Program-made: the position numbers and the translations under genes
Assembly (NCBI RefSeq): GCF_010983895.1
Contig: NZ_CP048836.1
Coordinates: forward strand, 1,116,001-1,180,000
Reading direction: 5' to 3'
Source of the DNA: Nitrogeniibacter mangrovi
GTDB lineage: Bacteria > Pseudomonadota > Gammaproteobacteria > Burkholderiales > Rhodocyclaceae
DNA: 64,000 nt
Shown here: positions 28,301 through 37,534 of the stretch, one piece after another
How the letters are laid out: every line of letters begins with the position of its first letter
How positions within the stretch are numbered: position 1 is the first letter of the stretch
The notes under the pieces: model-generated
The model's database searches: none
The model's input: only the letters and a program-made list of their open reading frames with translations
Told to the model about the DNA's origin: nothing

Positions 28301-31300
28301 ACACCTACACCATCACCGACGCGGACGGCAGCACCAGCACCGCAACGCTGAGCATCACCATCGACGGCCATAACGATGCGCCGACCGTGAGCGGTGGTGT
28401 CATTGCTGGTGTCGAGGACACGGCGGTGCTGGTGCATTGGGCGGACTTCGGCATTGCCGATGCGGAGAGCGCAACGGCCGACCTGCATGTGCAACTGTCG
28501 ACCCTGCCCACGGATGGCACGCTCCAGTTCTTCGACGGCACCCACTGGACGGATGTGTCGGCCGGGCAGTCCTTGAGTTCGGCCGAGATCCTGGCCGGTC
28601 ATCTGCGTTTCGTGCCGGATGCGAACGAGTCTGGAGACAACAGCTTCGCCACGGCCGGTACGGGCGACCAGCATGCCGACTACGCGAGTTTCAACTTCGT
28701 CGCGCTGGATGCCGACGGGGGCGCCACGCCGGGGACGGTGTCGGTGGATATCGCGCCGGTGGTCGACATGCCGGCCCTGAGCCTGGGTGACACGGCGCTC
28801 GATCTGTCGAGCGGCACGGTGACCGACGTGCTCATCCCGACGAGCACCGGTCTGACGCTGGACTATTTCAACGCGGTGGCGACGGTGGATCCGACGGTTG
28901 CGGCGAATGCCGACAATCTGGAATCGGCGCTGGCCGGACTGGCGCCGGACACGTCCGCCGTGGTGACCGAACTGGGCACCGGGGCGTCAGCCGGGGCCGC
29001 CCTCGATATTCCGCAGGACGGCGCCTACCGCCTGACCGGCGTGATCTTCCTGGAGGCGGGCCACAGCTATGAGCTGAGCGGCTACCGGGACGATACGATG
29101 CACATCGAGATCGGTGGCAACACGGTCTATTCCGAGGGCTTCAACAACTGGGGCACCTACACCTCGACGGCCTTCGTGCCGGCCGAGAGCGGCTACTACA
29201 CGTTCGAGCTGTACGCGTACAACGGCGATGGTGTCGGCGACATCAGCGCGCAGATGTCGGTCGACGGTGGCGCGGCCCAAGCCTTGTCGGCCTATTCGAT
29301 CTACACCGACATCGGCGATGTGACCGCCGCCGGTGGGCAATACTCGGCCTTCGTGGGGTCGAGCGACGGCGGCTACTACCCGGTGCGCTACAGCGAGGGG
29401 CTGGAGGATGCGCCGATCCAGTTGCAGGACATCAGCGCCACGCTGGTCGACACCGATGGTTCGGAGGCCCTGGGCGTGACGATCTCGGCCATTCCGGTCG
29501 GTGCGGTGCTGTCCGACGGCAGCCACAGCTTTACCGCCGCGGCGGGCAGCACGGTGGCGGACGTGACCGCCTGGGATCTGTCCCACCTCAGCATCACCGC
29601 GCCGACGGACTTCAACGGCAATTTCGACCTGACGGTCACGGCGACGAGCGTGGAGACTTCCACCGGCGATACCGCGAGCACGTCGGAGGTGATCGCGGTC
29701 TCGGTCCTGCCGGTCAACGATGCGCCGGTGGTCGGCTCGGGCAGCGTGTCGGTGTCGGAAGAGGGGCTGGCCGGCGGCCTGGTCGACAGCATCGGCAACC
29801 CGGTCGACACCACGGACCTGACGACCCAGTCCGGCTCGCTGAGTGTGTCCGACATCGAGGGCGATGCGGTGACGCTGACGCTCTCGGGGCCGGACGGGAT
29901 CACCTCCGGCGGCGTGGCCGTCACCTGGTCGGGCGATGGCACGGCGGGTTCGCCGCTGATCGGCTCGGCCGGTGGCGCCGAAGTGCTGCGTGCCAGCATC
30001 GATTCGGATGGCAACTACACGGTCACCCTGTCCAAGGCGGTGGATCATCCGTCGGGCAACGGCGAGAACGTGATGGGCATCGACCTGACCGTGACCGCGA
30101 GCGACGGCGCCGCCACCAGTACGAGCGTCCTCACCGTCAATGTCGAGGACGATGCGCCGATGGACATCGGCGCCCGCAGCGAGACCGTCTCGACCCTGGA
30201 TACCAATCTGCTCGTCATGCTGGATGTGTCGGGCAGCATGGGGACCAACGACGGCGTCAATGGCGCCACGCGGCTGCAAAGCGCCATCGATTCGATCAAT
30301 ACGCTTCTCGACCGTTATGCGGACTTCGGCGACGTGGCCGTGCGCCTGGTCACCTTCTCGACGGATGCCTCGTCGGTGGGCAGCAGTTGGATGAGCGTCG
30401 ATCAGGCGCGTGCGGCGCTGGCCAGCCTGAGTGCGGGGGGCAACACCAACTACGATGCCGCCCTGGCCGAAGCGCAGAACGCCTTTGCCGATGCGGGCGC
30501 GATTTCCGGTGGGCAGAACATCTCCTACTTCTTCTCCGATGGCGAACCGACGCTGCCGAGCGGGTCGCTCGGGATCGACGCGACCGAAGAGGTGGTCTGG
30601 CAGGATTTCCTCTATCAGAACGGCATCAACTCGTTCTCGATCGGTATCGGCGCCGGCCTGACGAGCACCACGTCCCTCGATCCGATCGCCTACAACGGCG
30701 TGAGCGAACAGAACACCGACGCGGTGCTGGTCACCGATTTCGCCCAGCTCGACACGGTGCTCGGTACCACGGTGGTCGATTCGGCCAGCGGTTACCTGCA
30801 CACGACCGGGACGATCGGCTCGGGCAACCTCATGGGGGCCGACGGCGGCTACCTCGATTCGGTGACCGTGGAGGGCTCCACCTATACCTACGATCCGGCG
30901 AGCAACAGCATTGCCGTGTCCGGAACGAATCACGCGACGTTCGACGCCGCCTCCGGTGCCCTGACGATCACCGCATCGAACGGCGGGGTGCTGACGGTCA
31001 ATGTGCTCTCCGGCGCCTATACCTATTCGGCGCCTGCCTCGGTGCCTTCTGCCGATGCCGGCGTGCTCCTCGACTACACCATGCGTGATGCCGATGGCGA
31101 TGCCACCTCGTCCAGTCTGACGATCGACGTCGAACGCATGAACGTGACGCTCGGCACCGGCACCCTGACCGGCACCGATGGACAGGACAAGCTCATCGGC
31201 CGCGAGACCCTGCACCTGAACAGCGTCTCCGGTTCGGTTGCGGCCGGCAGCACCGGGTCGGCCGGCGGGGCCGATCAGTTCGGCTTCACCTTCGACGCCG

Positions 31301-32262
31301 CGGCCGCGGTCGGCATCTACGTGAGCCAGATCTCCATCGATCTGCAGGCCGGTACCGACGGCAACGCCGTCTTCAACACGGCCGGGAGTGGATCCTATGG
31401 CCCGACGCTCGGCACGCTGGATGGCGTGGCCGGCTCGGAAGTCCACATGTCCGCGCCGGATGGGTCGTCCACGCTGATGATCAATTTCGACGCCGGCGCA
31501 TTCACCGCCGGGGACTCGATGCACTTCGGCATCGACACCTCGCGCCTGGGCAGCAATACCGGGGCCGATTTCGCCTCGGCCGGCGTCCATTTCACGGTGA
31601 CCTTCAGCGATGGCTCGACGCAGACCGTCACGTACGCGTCGGACGGCTCGGGCGGTGCTTCGGCGAGCGCGGTCATCGACACCGGGGTGCCGCCCGAGGG
31701 CGTGACCCTCGACGGGGGTGGCGGCAACGACATCCTGGTCGGGACCGACCTGGTCGATACCCTCAACGGGGGCGACGGCAACGATACGCTGTACGGCGGG
31801 GGCGGTAACGACACCCTGAACGGTGGTGACGGCAACGACCTGCTCGTCGGCGGGGCCGGGAACGACACCCTGACCGGTGGCCTTGGCGCGGACGTGTTCC
31901 AATGGACCCTGGCCGACAAGGGCACCGCCGGCAGCCCCTCGGTCGATCATGTCACCGATTTCGACACCGCGCCGGTCGGAGCCAGTGCTGGCGACGCGAT
32001 CGATCTGCGCGACCTGCTCCAGGGCGAGGCCCATGCCGGGACCAGCATGGGCAACCTGGACCATTACCTGCACTTCGAGCACAGCGGGGGCGATACCCTC
32101 GTGCACGTGAGCAGCAGTGGCGGGTTTGCCGGGGGGTACAGCGCCGGCAGCGAGGATGCGACCATCGTGCTCGACGGGGTCGATGTCTTCAGCGGCGGGC
32201 TGAGCACCGACCAGCAGGTGATCCAGGACATGCTCACCAAGGGCAAGCTCATCACCGATTGA
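19303..32262 (+). CDS. Giant LapA-like RTX adhesin (4,319 aa) with retention module, 12 tandem modules, VWA domain and T1SS signal
   Basis: N-terminal retention module (about 1-145) ends in '[11 protein letters not shown]', with the di-alanine at 112-113 a likely LapG cleavage site. A first T1SS-143-like unit spans about 180-300. Twelve tandem modules of ~237-238 residues follow (about 304-3023); each pairs a VCBS-like half ('[16 protein letters not shown]') with a T1SS-143-like half ('[13 protein letters not shown]'). A PA14-like region lies near 3185-3345. A von Willebrand A domain (about 3632-3830) has the MIDAS sequence DVSGSMG at 3641. RTX nonapeptides ([10 protein letters not shown] type, about 4139-4200) bind calcium. 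The last ~115 residues match a type I secretion C-terminal target. GGAG lies upstream of the ATG. It should be a cell-surface biofilm adhesin held by the retention module and released by LapG. Confidence 0.93.
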   Translation: MASDQPIATVVAVTGEAYVRNAEGDLRQLQPGDALHEGEVVVTRNGGEVELATSDGQVLDIQPNETVAMTPDLSETTRPAAEDSVLGNATIDQVIQTLEGDGTLDAVIEAPAAGLGGAGGGGEGNSFVRLARITESVDSLAFQFGLERVTTFPTFDNARAEGTVALDTQTTEASAKPPSIAIPDTDGSVNLTDSTLSEGAGATPGSFTLTAPGGLASIVIDGTVVTLAELEALGATPVTINTGRGTLVLVGYHAASGEVDYTYDPDPQDHSGGDVIDNISVEVVDQLGQSTSDTLDIALLDSVPVANNDTASVTEDSVATVSGNVYSNDTIGADGAPAGGAVTAATVNLGHGTLVLNADGSYTYTLDNTNSEVNALNAGDSLTDSYTYTITDADGSTSTATLSITIDGHTDGAPIITVPDTDGALNATDMTLAETAGATAGSFTVSAEAGIASVSVDGTSLTLAQLNALGTTPVTLSTGEGTLILNGYDAATGVVSYTYDPNVQDHSGGAVVDAIAIEVLDANGVSSTDSLDIAITDVGPTAAADTNAITEDATPNTVSGNVYTNDTIGADGAPVGGAVTAATVNLGHGTLVLNSDGSYTYTLDNANSEVNGLNSGESLTDSYTYTITDADGSTSTATLSITIDGHTDGAPIITVPDTDGGANATDMTLAETAGATAGSFTVSAEAGIASVSVDGTSLTLAQLNALSGSPITLNTGEGTLVLTGYDAATGTISYTYDPNVLTHTGGAPITDAIAIEVLDANGVSSTDSLDIAITDVGPTAAADTNAITEDATPNTVSGNVYTNDTIGADGAPVGGAVTAATVSLGHGTLVLNADGSYTYTLDNANSEVNGLNSGESLTDSYTYTITDADGSTSTATLSITIDGHTDGAPIITIPDTDGAANATDMTLAETAGATAGSFTVSAEAGIASVSVDGTSLTLAQLNALSGSPITLNTGEGTLVLTGYDAATGTISYTYDPNVLTHTGGAPITDAIAIEVLDANGVSSTDSLDIAITDVGPTAAADTNAITEDASPNTVSGNVYSNDTIGADGAPAGGAVTAATANLGHGTLVLNADGSYTYTLDNANSEVNALNAGDSLTDSYTYKITDADGSTSTATLSITIDGHTDGAPIITIPDTDGGANATDMTLAETAGATAGSFTVSAEAGIASVSVDGTSLSPTDLANLSTTPIALNTGEGTLILNGYDAATGVVSYTYDPNVQDHSGGAVVDAIAIEVLDANGVSSTDSLDIAITDVGPTAAADSNSITEDASPNTVSGNVYSNDTIGADGAPAGGAVTAATVNLGHGTLVLNSDGSYTYTLDNANSEVNGLNRGESLTDSYTYTITDADGSTSTATLSITIDGHTDGAPIITVPDTDGAANATDMTLAETAGATAGSFTVSAEAGIASVSVDGTSLSPTDLANLGTTPITLNTGEGTLVLTGYDAATGTVSYTYDPNVLTHTGGAPITDAIAIEVLDANGVSSTDSLDIAITDVDPTAAADTNAITEDASPNTVSGNVYTNDTIGADGAPAGGAVTAATVNLGHGTLVLNADGSYTYTLDNANSEVNGLNSGESLTDSYTYTITDADGSTSTATLSITIDGHTDGAPIITVPDTDGAANATDMTLAETAGATAGSFTISAEAGIASVSVDGTSLTLAQLNALSGSPVTLNTGEGTLVLTGYDAATGVVSYTYDPNVLTHTGGAPITDAIAIEVLDANGVSSTDSLDIAITDVGPTAAADSNSITEDASPNTVSGNVYSNDTIGADGAPAGGAVTAATVNLGHGTLVLNSDGSYTYTLDNANSEVNGLNRGESLTDSYTYTITDADGSTSTATLSITIDGHTDGAPIITVPDTDGAANATDMTLAETAGATAGSFTVSAEAGIASVSVDGTSLSPTDLANLGTTPITLNTGEGTLVLTGYDAATGTVSYTYDPNVLTHTGGAPITDAVAIEVLDANGVTSTDSLDIAITDVGPTAAADTNAITEDASPNTVSGNVYTNDTIGADGAPAGGAVTAATVNLGHGTLVLNADGSYTYTLDNANSEVNGLNSGESLTDSYTYTITDADGSTSTATLSITIDGHTDGAPIITVPDTDGAANATDMTLAETAGATAGSFTISAEAGIASVSVDGTSLTLAQLNALSGSPVTLNTGEGTLVLTGYDAATGVVSYTYDPNVLTHTGGAPITDAIAIEVLDANGVSSTDSLDIAITDVDPTAAADTNAITEDATPNTVSGNVYTNDTIGADGAPAGGAVTAATVNLGHGTLVLNSDGSYTYTLDNANSEVNALNAGDSLTDSYTYTITDADGSTSTATLSITIDGHTDGAPIVTIPDTDGALNDTDTTLAETAGATAGSFTVSAEAGIASVSVDGTSLSPSDLANLGTTPITLNTGEGTLILNGYDAATGTVSYTYDPNVLTHTGGAPITDAIAIAVLDANGVSRTDSLDIAITDVGPTAAADTNAITEDASPNSITGNVYTNDTIGADGAPAGGAVTAATVNLGHGTLVLNADGSYTYTLDNANSEVNGLNSGESLTDSYTYTITDADGSTSTATLSITIDGHADGAPIITIPDTDGAANATDMTLAETAGATAGSFTVSAEAGIASVSVDGTSLTLAQLNALSGSPVTLNTGEGTLVLTGYDAATGVVSYTYDPNVQDHSGGAVVDAIAIEVLDANGVTRTDSLDIAITDVGPTAAADTNAITEDASPNTVSGNVYSNDTIGADGAPVGGAVTAATVNLGHGTLVLNSDGSYTYTLDNANSEVNGLNRGESLTDSYTYTITDADGSTSTATLSITIDGHTDGAPIITVPDTDGAANATDMTLAETAGATAGSFTVSAEAGIASVSVDGTSLTLAQLNALGTTPVTLNTGEGTLVLTGYDAATGVVSYTYDPNVQDHSGGAVVDAIAIEVLDANGVSSTDSLDIAITDVGPTAAADSNSITEDATPNTVSGNVYSNDTIGADGAPAGGAVTAATVNLGHGTLVLNSDGSYTYTLDNANSEVNALNAGDSLTDSYTYTITDADGSTSTATLSITIDGHNDAPTVSGGVIAGVEDTAVLVHWADFGIADAESATADLHVQLSTLPTDGTLQFFDGTHWTDVSAGQSLSSAEILAGHLRFVPDANESGDNSFATAGTGDQHADYASFNFVALDADGGATPGTVSVDIAPVVDMPALSLGDTALDLSSGTVTDVLIPTSTGLTLDYFNAVATVDPTVAANADNLESALAGLAPDTSAVVTELGTGASAGAALDIPQDGAYRLTGVIFLEAGHSYELSGYRDDTMHIEIGGNTVYSEGFNNWGTYTSTAFVPAESGYYTFELYAYNGDGVGDISAQMSVDGGAAQALSAYSIYTDIGDVTAAGGQYSAFVGSSDGGYYPVRYSEGLEDAPIQLQDISATLVDTDGSEALGVTISAIPVGAVLSDGSHSFTAAAGSTVADVTAWDLSHLSITAPTDFNGNFDLTVTATSVETSTGDTASTSEVIAVSVLPVNDAPVVGSGSVSVSEEGLAGGLVDSIGNPVDTTDLTTQSGSLSVSDIEGDAVTLTLSGPDGITSGGVAVTWSGDGTAGSPLIGSAGGAEVLRASIDSDGNYTVTLSKAVDHPSGNGENVMGIDLTVTASDGAATSTSVLTVNVEDDAPMDIGARSETVSTLDTNLLVMLDVSGSMGTNDGVNGATRLQSAIDSINTLLDRYADFGDVAVRLVTFSTDASSVGSSWMSVDQARAALASLSAGGNTNYDAALAEAQNAFADAGAISGGQNISYFFSDGEPTLPSGSLGIDATEEVVWQDFLYQNGINSFSIGIGAGLTSTTSLDPIAYNGVSEQNTDAVLVTDFAQLDTVLGTTVVDSASGYLHTTGTIGSGNLMGADGGYLDSVTVEGSTYTYDPASNSIAVSGTNHATFDAASGALTITASNGGVLTVNVLSGAYTYSAPASVPSADAGVLLDYTMRDADGDATSSSLTIDVERMNVTLGTGTLTGTDGQDKLIGRETLHLNSVSGSVAAGSTGSAGGADQFGFTFDAAAAVGIYVSQISIDLQAGTDGNAVFNTAGSGSYGPTLGTLDGVAGSEVHMSAPDGSSTLMINFDAGAFTAGDSMHFGIDTSRLGSNTGADFASAGVHFTVTFSDGSTQTVTYASDGSGGASASAVIDTGVPPEGVTLDGGGGNDILVGTDLVDTLNGGDGNDTLYGGGGNDTLNGGDGNDLLVGGAGNDTLTGGLGADVFQWTLADKGTAGSPSVDHVTDFDTAPVGASAGDAIDLRDLLQGEAHAGTSMGNLDHYLHFEHSGGDTLVHVSSSGGFAGGYSAGSEDATIVLDGVDVFSGGLSTDQQVIQDMLTKGKLITD
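20213..28371 (+). repeat. Tandem repeat array, 12 units of 711/714 bp in the adhesin gene
   Basis: Unit starts can be tracked by the Asp codon in AAAD[ST]N[AS]ITEDA at 20935, 21649, 22363, 23074, 23788, 24502, 25216, 25930, 26644, 27355 and 28066. The first, more divergent unit precedes these, and the last is truncated after its VCBS half. The two unit lengths reflect one codon: a '[10 protein letters not shown]' version (714 bp) or a 'QDHSGGAVV' version (711 bp). The array creates very long open frames on the opposite strand, which are not genes. Confidence 0.95.
23054..25909 (+). repeat. Near-identical duplication of a two-unit 1,428-bp block
   Basis: Bases about 23054-24481 (units 5-6) and 24482-25909 (units 7-8) look identical by eye apart from about five substitutions clustered near 23697-23775 versus 25125-25203. 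This indicates a very recent tandem duplication of two modules, or an assembly artefact; the clustered differences suggest the former. Confidence 0.8.
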
Positions 32263-32306
32263 CCACGGGGGCGCCAACGGGGCGCCCCAGCGATGCGGAG
32301 AATGCG

Positions 32307-32627
32307 ATGGTGTTCGTGAAAAGAGATGCGCAGGGCCAGGTGGTGTCGGCCAGCCTCGCGCCGGATGCGGAGCACACCGAACCGGGGGAACCGGGGGATC
32401 CGGCGGTGGCCGCCTTTGCGCGCAATCTGCTGGGCGATGACGCCATGGTCGATTCCGACCTGCGTCTCGTGCGTGTGCTCGAGGACGTGATCGACCTGCT
32501 CATCAGCCGGGACGTGATCCGTTTCACCGATCTGCCGCCGCCGGCCCAGGCCAAGCTCATGGAGCGTCGTTCCATGCGCCAGTCGCGCGGCACGCTCGAT
32601 CTGCTCGGGGGGGACGATCTGGTCTGA
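32307..32627 (+). CDS. Small conserved-type protein downstream of the adhesin
   Basis: 106 residues, soluble and acidic at the N-terminus. 'MVFVKRDAQGQVVSASLAPD' is followed by a helical core 'RLVRVLEDVIDLLISRDVIRFTDLP' and a basic 'AKLMERRSMR' tail. I recognise the pattern from small proteins sometimes mislabelled as tryptophan-synthase-beta-like, but no function is known to me. It lies 44 bases after the adhesin stop and before a hairpin, so it is probably co-transcribed with the adhesin. ATG 32307 is the only well-placed start. Confidence 0.7.
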   Translation: MVFVKRDAQGQVVSASLAPDAEHTEPGEPGDPAVAAFARNLLGDDAMVDSDLRLVRVLEDVIDLLISRDVIRFTDLPPPAQAKLMERRSMRQSRGTLDLLGGDDLV

Positions 32628-32649
32628 GCCGGCTCGGAGCGTCGAAAAC

Positions 32650-32675
32650 AATCAGGCGCCCGCGGGCGCCTGATT
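32650..32675. terminator. Hairpin between the adhesin operon and lapD
   Basis: AATCAGGCGCCC / GGGCGCCTGATT form a 12-bp perfect stem with a two-base centre. On the minus strand it is followed by GTTTTC. It separates convergent transcripts. Confidence 0.75.
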
Positions 32676-32691
32676 GCATTTGTGGTGTCGC

Positions 32692-34638
32692 CTAGCGCAC
32701 ACCCGGCCCGGTGAGGCCGTCGAATCCCAGCTCGATCACCTGGGCCGCTTCGTTCTCGTCGCTGACGCCTTCGGCAACGACGGCCATGCCCATGGTGTGG
32801 CCGATCGATACCAGGCCCCGCAGGAAGGCCTGGTTGCCCGGATTGTGGTCGATGCCGCGAATGGCGCCAGCGCTGATCTTGAGATAGTCGAGCCCCACGT
32901 CGTGCAGCTCGCCCATGCGGCACACCATCTGGCTGACATGCTCGAGGCCGATGCGGCAGCCCAGCGGGCGCAGTTCCGCACACAGCCGGCGGAAATCCTC
33001 GGCGTGGTGGAAGGCGGCGTTTTCCGGCAGGTCGATCCACAGATGCCTGGCGGCGTCGGGGTGCTCGCGCAACTGGGCGGCCAGGCGCCCGAGGGTGGCC
33101 GGATGGCACATGGATTCGGCGGACAGGTTGATGCACACGTCCACATTGGCCGTTTCGATCAGATTCAGGGCCTTCTCGGCGACGATGGCGTCGATCTGCG
33201 GCAGCAGCCCGCAGCGGGTCGCCCAGGGCAGCACGTCGCCGGCGGTCAGCACCGTGGTGTCGCGCGGATGGTGCATCCGCACCGGCACCTCGTAGTGCAG
33301 GGTGCGGCCCTCGCGGTCGATCACCGGGAACTGCACCAGGCTGAAGCGGCCCATCGCCAGCGCCTCGCTGATGAGATTGCGCCAGCTGCCCAGATCGGTC
33401 GCCGGGCGGGCGCTCACGTTGACCCGTTCGATCTGTGGCGGCGCGCCTTCCTGCGCCTCCGAGCGGGTCAGCGCCACATCGGCATGGGCGAGCAGCTGGG
33501 GCAGGGGGTCGCCGCGGTGATAGCAGGCCACGCCGATGGGCAGCGCATTGCGCCCGGCGGGCAGGCTGGTACCGACGACCAGATCCATGCACTCGGCCAG
33601 GCGTGCGGCCAGCGCTTCGGGTTGGTCCTCGTTGGGGGCCAGGAGGGCGAAGTCGGTACCGTTGAGACGTCCGGCAAGCATGCCGTCTCCGTCCGTCAGG
33701 GTTTCGATCCCGCCCGCCAGCTTGCGCAGCAGCTCGTCGGCGGCCGACCGGCCCAGTTCCTCGTTCAGGGCGATCAGGTGGCTGAGGCGGACGATCGCCA
33801 GGGTGCCGACGGCCGGAGCGCTGTCATTGTCGAGCGTGGCGCTGGCCTGTGCCATGAAATGCTCGCGATTGGGCAGGCCGCTGATCGGGTCGTGCTGCGC
33901 GGCGCGGCGCAGGTGCTCAAGGCGTATCGACTCCTCTTCGAGCATGGCATGGACCTGGTCGCTGAGCGTGTTCATGGCGCCCACCACGGTGGCGAATTCG
34001 GGGGTCGCGGGTGCGGGGACGGTCACAAAGCGTCGTGCCCCGATGGCGCGCGCCTGGGCCACCACCGCATCGAGCGGGCGCAGCAGCCAGCGCAGCAGGA
34101 CGGTGCCGAGCAGGCCCACCAGCACGGCACCGGCGAGGAACCATTCGAGCAGCCGCAGCGTGCTCTGCCAGAGGCTGTCGTAGGCGATGCCGGTGTGCGT
34201 CTTCACCGTCAGGGTGCCGAAGGGCTGCCAGCCGTCGCTCACGAAGGCGCGGCCGGGTTCCGGATGCATCGGGATGAGCTGCCGGAACCAGGCGGGCGCG
34301 ACCGGCCCTTCGGCGCTCAGGCCGAGTCCGCGGGGCGCGTTGGCCTCGTTCTCATGGGAGCGCTCGACGATGACGTGTTCGCCGGTCGGGTCGGTCAGGC
34401 GGATCAGGTCGTAGTGGGCGTTGTCGAACTGCGCCGCCACCAGCAGTTCCACCGTCGCCGCGTCCTTGGGCAGCTGGGTCATGGCCAGGGCCAGGACGTT
34501 GGCGTTGTCCCGGTTCTTGATTCCCAGTTCCCGCTCCAGGTAGTCGCGCGCGGACAGCGTGCTGATGACGAAGCTGCATCCGAAGGCACCCAGGGTGAGC
34601 ACCAGCGTGGCGATCCAGAGTTGTTTGATCAGGGACAT
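32692..34638 (-). CDS. lapD: LapD-like c-di-GMP receptor (degenerate GGDEF-EAL)
   Basis: 648 residues. A first membrane helix (about 7-28) is followed by a periplasmic LapD/MoxY N-terminal domain with 'APAWFRQL' (Trp118, likely LapG-binding finger) and 'DGWQPFGTLTV'. A second helix (about 162-185), a HAMP region and a GGDEF domain in which the signature reads RLNGTDF follow. The EAL domain begins YEVPVRM instead of EAL. Both enzyme motifs are lost, as in LapD, which binds c-di-GMP and sequesters LapG. ATG 34638 has GAGGA upstream; a TTG six bases earlier is less likely. Transcribed from the same direction as lapG, immediately downstream. Confidence 0.92.
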   Translation of the reverse strand: MSLIKQLWIATLVLTLGAFGCSFVISTLSARDYLERELGIKNRDNANVLALAMTQLPKDAATVELLVAAQFDNAHYDLIRLTDPTGEHVIVERSHENEANAPRGLGLSAEGPVAPAWFRQLIPMHPEPGRAFVSDGWQPFGTLTVKTHTGIAYDSLWQSTLRLLEWFLAGAVLVGLLGTVLLRWLLRPLDAVVAQARAIGARRFVTVPAPATPEFATVVGAMNTLSDQVHAMLEEESIRLEHLRRAAQHDPISGLPNREHFMAQASATLDNDSAPAVGTLAIVRLSHLIALNEELGRSAADELLRKLAGGIETLTDGDGMLAGRLNGTDFALLAPNEDQPEALAARLAECMDLVVGTSLPAGRNALPIGVACYHRGDPLPQLLAHADVALTRSEAQEGAPPQIERVNVSARPATDLGSWRNLISEALAMGRFSLVQFPVIDREGRTLHYEVPVRMHHPRDTTVLTAGDVLPWATRCGLLPQIDAIVAEKALNLIETANVDVCINLSAESMCHPATLGRLAAQLREHPDAARHLWIDLPENAAFHHAEDFRRLCAELRPLGCRIGLEHVSQMVCRMGELHDVGLDYLKISAGAIRGIDHNPGNQAFLRGLVSIGHTMGMAVVAEGVSDENEAAQVIELGFDGLTGPGVR

Positions 34639-34666
34639 GGACAAGTCCTCGGAGGCATGGGGAAGA

Positions 34667-35350
34667 TCACGGTTCGAATCCTTCTGCGGTCAGGCGTGAG
34701 AGCAGATCCCGCCAGCGGGACAGGCGCTCGACGGAGCCGGCTTTGGGGCGGGTGTCGCCACGGACCCACAGCCCGCTGCTGTTGAAACTGAAGATCGGAA
34801 ACAGGTCCGGGCGCTGCGCGGCGGGCAGGATCTCGCCCACCAGGTTGTCGAGCACCAGCGGTTCGGCCGTCGGGGTCGGAAAATAGCCCAGAACCATGTG
34901 CGCCTGGGACAGGCTGCTCTGCGGCCCCCCGATTTTCGCGCGGACGTAGATAAGGCGCAATTTCTCGTCGGCGACGCCGAGCAGGCGCAGGGACAGGTAC
35001 TTGGCGATGACGAAGTCCTCGCAGTCGCCGGCGCCCTTGGCGAACAGTTCCAGCGGCGTGGCCCAGTAGTCCTTTTGCCGCCAGACGATGGCGTCGTCGC
35101 TGAACTGGATGGACCGGTTGAAGAAACGATTGACGGTGCGCAACTGCGTGTCTTCGGGCTGCGTGCCTGCCTGGGCGAGCATCTCGCGCCACACGTGCAC
35201 GCGCTGGGCCACCGACTCGCCGTACTGGTGCCGCGCGGTGGCCTCGACGCGATCGAGGTTCGGTTCGGCATGTCCGGGGAGGCAGGCGAGCGCGGCGACC
35301 ACGAGCCATCGGGCCGCCGGACGTCGTCGGATGGAAACCCGTCGTCCCAT
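34667..35350 (-). CDS. lapG: LapG-like periplasmic cysteine protease
   Basis: 227 residues with a basic N-terminus and signal peptide (WLVVAALACLPGHA). Transglutaminase-like cysteine peptidase with Cys110 in GDCEDF, His151 in AHMVLGYF and Asp168 in LVLDN. Residues Asp109 and Glu111 around the Cys correspond to the calcium-site residues known in LapG. It cuts the adhesin retention module when not held by LapD. 28 bases upstream of lapD on the same strand. Confidence 0.93.
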   Translation of the reverse strand: MGRRVSIRRRPAARWLVVAALACLPGHAEPNLDRVEATARHQYGESVAQRVHVWREMLAQAGTQPEDTQLRTVNRFFNRSIQFSDDAIVWRQKDYWATPLELFAKGAGDCEDFVIAKYLSLRLLGVADEKLRLIYVRAKIGGPQSSLSQAHMVLGYFPTPTAEPLVLDNLVGEILPAAQRPDLFPIFSFNSSGLWVRGDTRPKAGSVERLSRWRDLLSRLTAEGFEP

Positions 35351-35596
35351 TCAGGTTCAGTGCTTACGTGGCATGTTGCTGTCCATGACGAAGTGTTGAT
35401 CGTCGGGGGCGGTCGCCGGACGTGTGCTGGGGCGGTGGTATCCTTGGCCCCCAATCGGCTTTCGCATTTTGAGCGAAATGGCCAAATTCATTACAGTTTT
35501 TGCCAAATTTGCCGGATATCATGTGTGCCGTTTGTTTGTGTCGATCGCGATACAAAGACGTCTTGTTAACGGACCCGCCGATCGAAGATTGAGCTC

Positions 35597-37399
35597 ATGA
35601 AAAACGTTTCACGAATTGCCGCCGTTCTGCTCGCCTGCGCGCTGCCCTTCAGCGCGGCGGCCGAGCCGGCCGCCAACCTGCGCGATGCGGTCAAGCGCGC
35701 GGTGGTGACCAACCCCGACGTCCAGGCGGCCTGGCATGGCTTTCTCGCCGCGCAGGAGGCGCAGGGGGTGGCGCAGGGCGGCTACTATCCGCGGGTCGAC
35801 CTGACCGCCGGCATCGGGCGCGAGCATCAGACCGATCCGGGCGTCACCAACCGCAACTACACCCGGCGCGGCGCCACCCTGTCGTTGAGCCAGATGGTCT
35901 ACGACGGCTTCGCGACCGCCAGCGAAGTGGCACGTCTCGACCATGCCAAGCTGACCCGCTACTTCGAACTGCTCGATGCGTCCGAGCAGGCCGCCCTGGA
36001 GACGGTGCGCGCCTATGCCGACGTCGAGCGCTATCGCGAGCTGGTGCGTCTGGCGCGCGACAACTACGCACGCCACAAGGAAGTGTTCGACCAGATCGAG
36101 GCGCGGGTGCGCGCCGGTGTCGGGCGCCGCGTCGACTTCGAGCAGGCCGCCGGCCGTCTGGCGCTGGCCGAGTCGAACCTGCTCACCGAGGCCTCCAACC
36201 TGCACGATGTCAGTGCCCGTTACCAGCGCATCGTCGGCGAACTGCCGGCCGACACGCTGGCGCCGATGGACGCGGTGACCGACGGCATTCCGGACAGCAT
36301 CGCCGACGCCCTGCGTCTGGCCTACACCGGCAACCCGGGCTTTCAGGCCGCGATCGAGAATGTCCGCTCGGCGCGAGAGGAGGCGCGTGGCAAGAAGTCG
36401 GCTTTCCAGCCGCGGGTGGACCTGCGCGCCCGCCAGGCGGTGGACTACAACACCGACGGCATCGACGGCCGCCATGGCGACCGCGTCGTCGAGCTGGTGT
36501 TCAACTACAACCTGTTCAACGGCGGTTCGGACAGTGCCACGGTGCGCCAGTACGCTCAGCGCCTCAACCAGGCACAGGACCTGCGCGACAAGGCGTGCCG
36601 GGATCTGCGCCAGACCCTGGCGATCGCCTACAACGATGTCGGCCGCCTGGGTGAGCAGCTCGGCTATCTGAACCAGCATCAGCTGTCCATCGGCAAGGCC
36701 CGCGAAGCCTACCGGCGCCAGTTCGACATCGGCCAGCGGACCCTGCTCGATCTGCTCGACACCGAGAATGAATACTTCCAGGCCCGCCGCGCCTACGTCA
36801 TTGCCGAATACGATCACACGATCGCCCGGGCGCGCGCGCTGACCGGGTTGGGCAAGCTGCTCGGCACCCTGGGCGTGACCCGCGAAGACCTGCCCGCGCT
36901 CAGCGATCTGAGCGATGCCCACGAGGCGGTCGACCCGGCCACCGCGTGCCCGGCGGTGGCGCCGCCCTCCAGCGCGATTCTCAAGACCGTGATGCCGGTC
37001 GACAAGATCGAGGCGCAGGCACCGTCGGCGGCCGAATCGCGCCCCGCGCCGGTCGACACCATGGCGGCCGCGCTGGAGGCGGCCACCCGGGACTGGGCCG
37101 CGGCCTGGTCGGGCGAGGACTTCAGCGCCTATCGCGGCTTCTATTCGGCGCGTTTCCGGCCGGAGGACGGGCAATCCGTCGAAGCCTGGGAAGCCGAGCG
37201 CCGCGCGCGTCTGGACAAGCCCGGGAAGATCTCGGTCACGATCGAGGCTCTGCAGGTGCAGAAGCTCGGCCCCGACATCGCCGCCACCGTGTTCACCCAG
37301 CGCTATCGTGCCGACGATTACCAGGACGTGGTGACCAAGCGCCTGGAGTGGGTGCGCGAGAACGACCGCTGGCGGATCACCCGCGAGGTGGTGCAGTAG
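35597..37399 (+). CDS. TolC-family outer membrane protein (LapE-like) with C-terminal NTF2-like domain
   Basis: 600 residues. Signal peptide (AVLLACALPFSAAAEP). Two TolC/OEP repeats (about 28-215 and 230-425) with 'RDAVKRAVVTNPDVQAAW' and 'RQFDIGQRTLLDLLDTENEYFQARRAYV'. A Pro/Ala linker (about 440-490) leads to an extra ~105-residue domain: 'ATRDWAAAWSGEDFSAYRGFYS' to 'RLEWVRENDRWRITREVVQ', an NTF2/SnoaL-like fold pattern. Typical TolC/LapE proteins stop near 430-460 residues. It should be the outer membrane exit duct for the adhesin, and diverges from lapGD. Confidence 0.88.
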   Translation: MKNVSRIAAVLLACALPFSAAAEPAANLRDAVKRAVVTNPDVQAAWHGFLAAQEAQGVAQGGYYPRVDLTAGIGREHQTDPGVTNRNYTRRGATLSLSQMVYDGFATASEVARLDHAKLTRYFELLDASEQAALETVRAYADVERYRELVRLARDNYARHKEVFDQIEARVRAGVGRRVDFEQAAGRLALAESNLLTEASNLHDVSARYQRIVGELPADTLAPMDAVTDGIPDSIADALRLAYTGNPGFQAAIENVRSAREEARGKKSAFQPRVDLRARQAVDYNTDGIDGRHGDRVVELVFNYNLFNGGSDSATVRQYAQRLNQAQDLRDKACRDLRQTLAIAYNDVGRLGEQLGYLNQHQLSIGKAREAYRRQFDIGQRTLLDLLDTENEYFQARRAYVIAEYDHTIARARALTGLGKLLGTLGVTREDLPALSDLSDAHEAVDPATACPAVAPPSSAILKTVMPVDKIEAQAPSAAESRPAPVDTMAAALEAATRDWAAAWSGEDFSAYRGFYSARFRPEDGQSVEAWEAERRARLDKPGKISVTIEALQVQKLGPDIAATVFTQRYRADDYQDVVTKRLEWVRENDRWRITREVVQ

Positions 37400-37423
37400 C
37401 CGCCCGCGCGCGAGCACGGCGAT

Positions 37424-37447
37424 GGACGGGCCCTGCGGGGCCCGTCC
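37424..37447 (+). terminator. Hairpin after the TolC-like gene
   Basis: GGACGGGCCC / GGGCCCGTCC, 10-bp stem and four-base loop, 25 bases after the stop codon. No T-tract follows, so it may be only a weak terminator. Confidence 0.5.
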
Positions 37448-37534
37448 TGCGTTGACGGCGGCGTATCGTGCCGACCGGGAACGATTCGCCGGCGGACCGG
37501 TTCGAACCGGTATCGATCACCGAGGAGCGATGCC

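Noticed and set aside
20213..28371. Regular repeats considered as a CRISPR array
   Set aside because: The period is 711-714 bp, units are coding and in frame, and there are no short repeats with unique spacers.
22153..28674. A 2,173-codon open frame on the minus strand
   Set aside because: It mirrors the adhesin repeat array: the 711/714-bp period keeps the opposite frame open. Its product is a low-complexity repeat with no start signal or domain.
28987..32277. A 1,096-codon minus-strand frame opposite the adhesin C-terminus
   Set aside because: Composition is Arg/Gly/Ala/His-rich, typical of an antisense shadow in GC-rich DNA, and it is opposite well-supported VWA and RTX domains.
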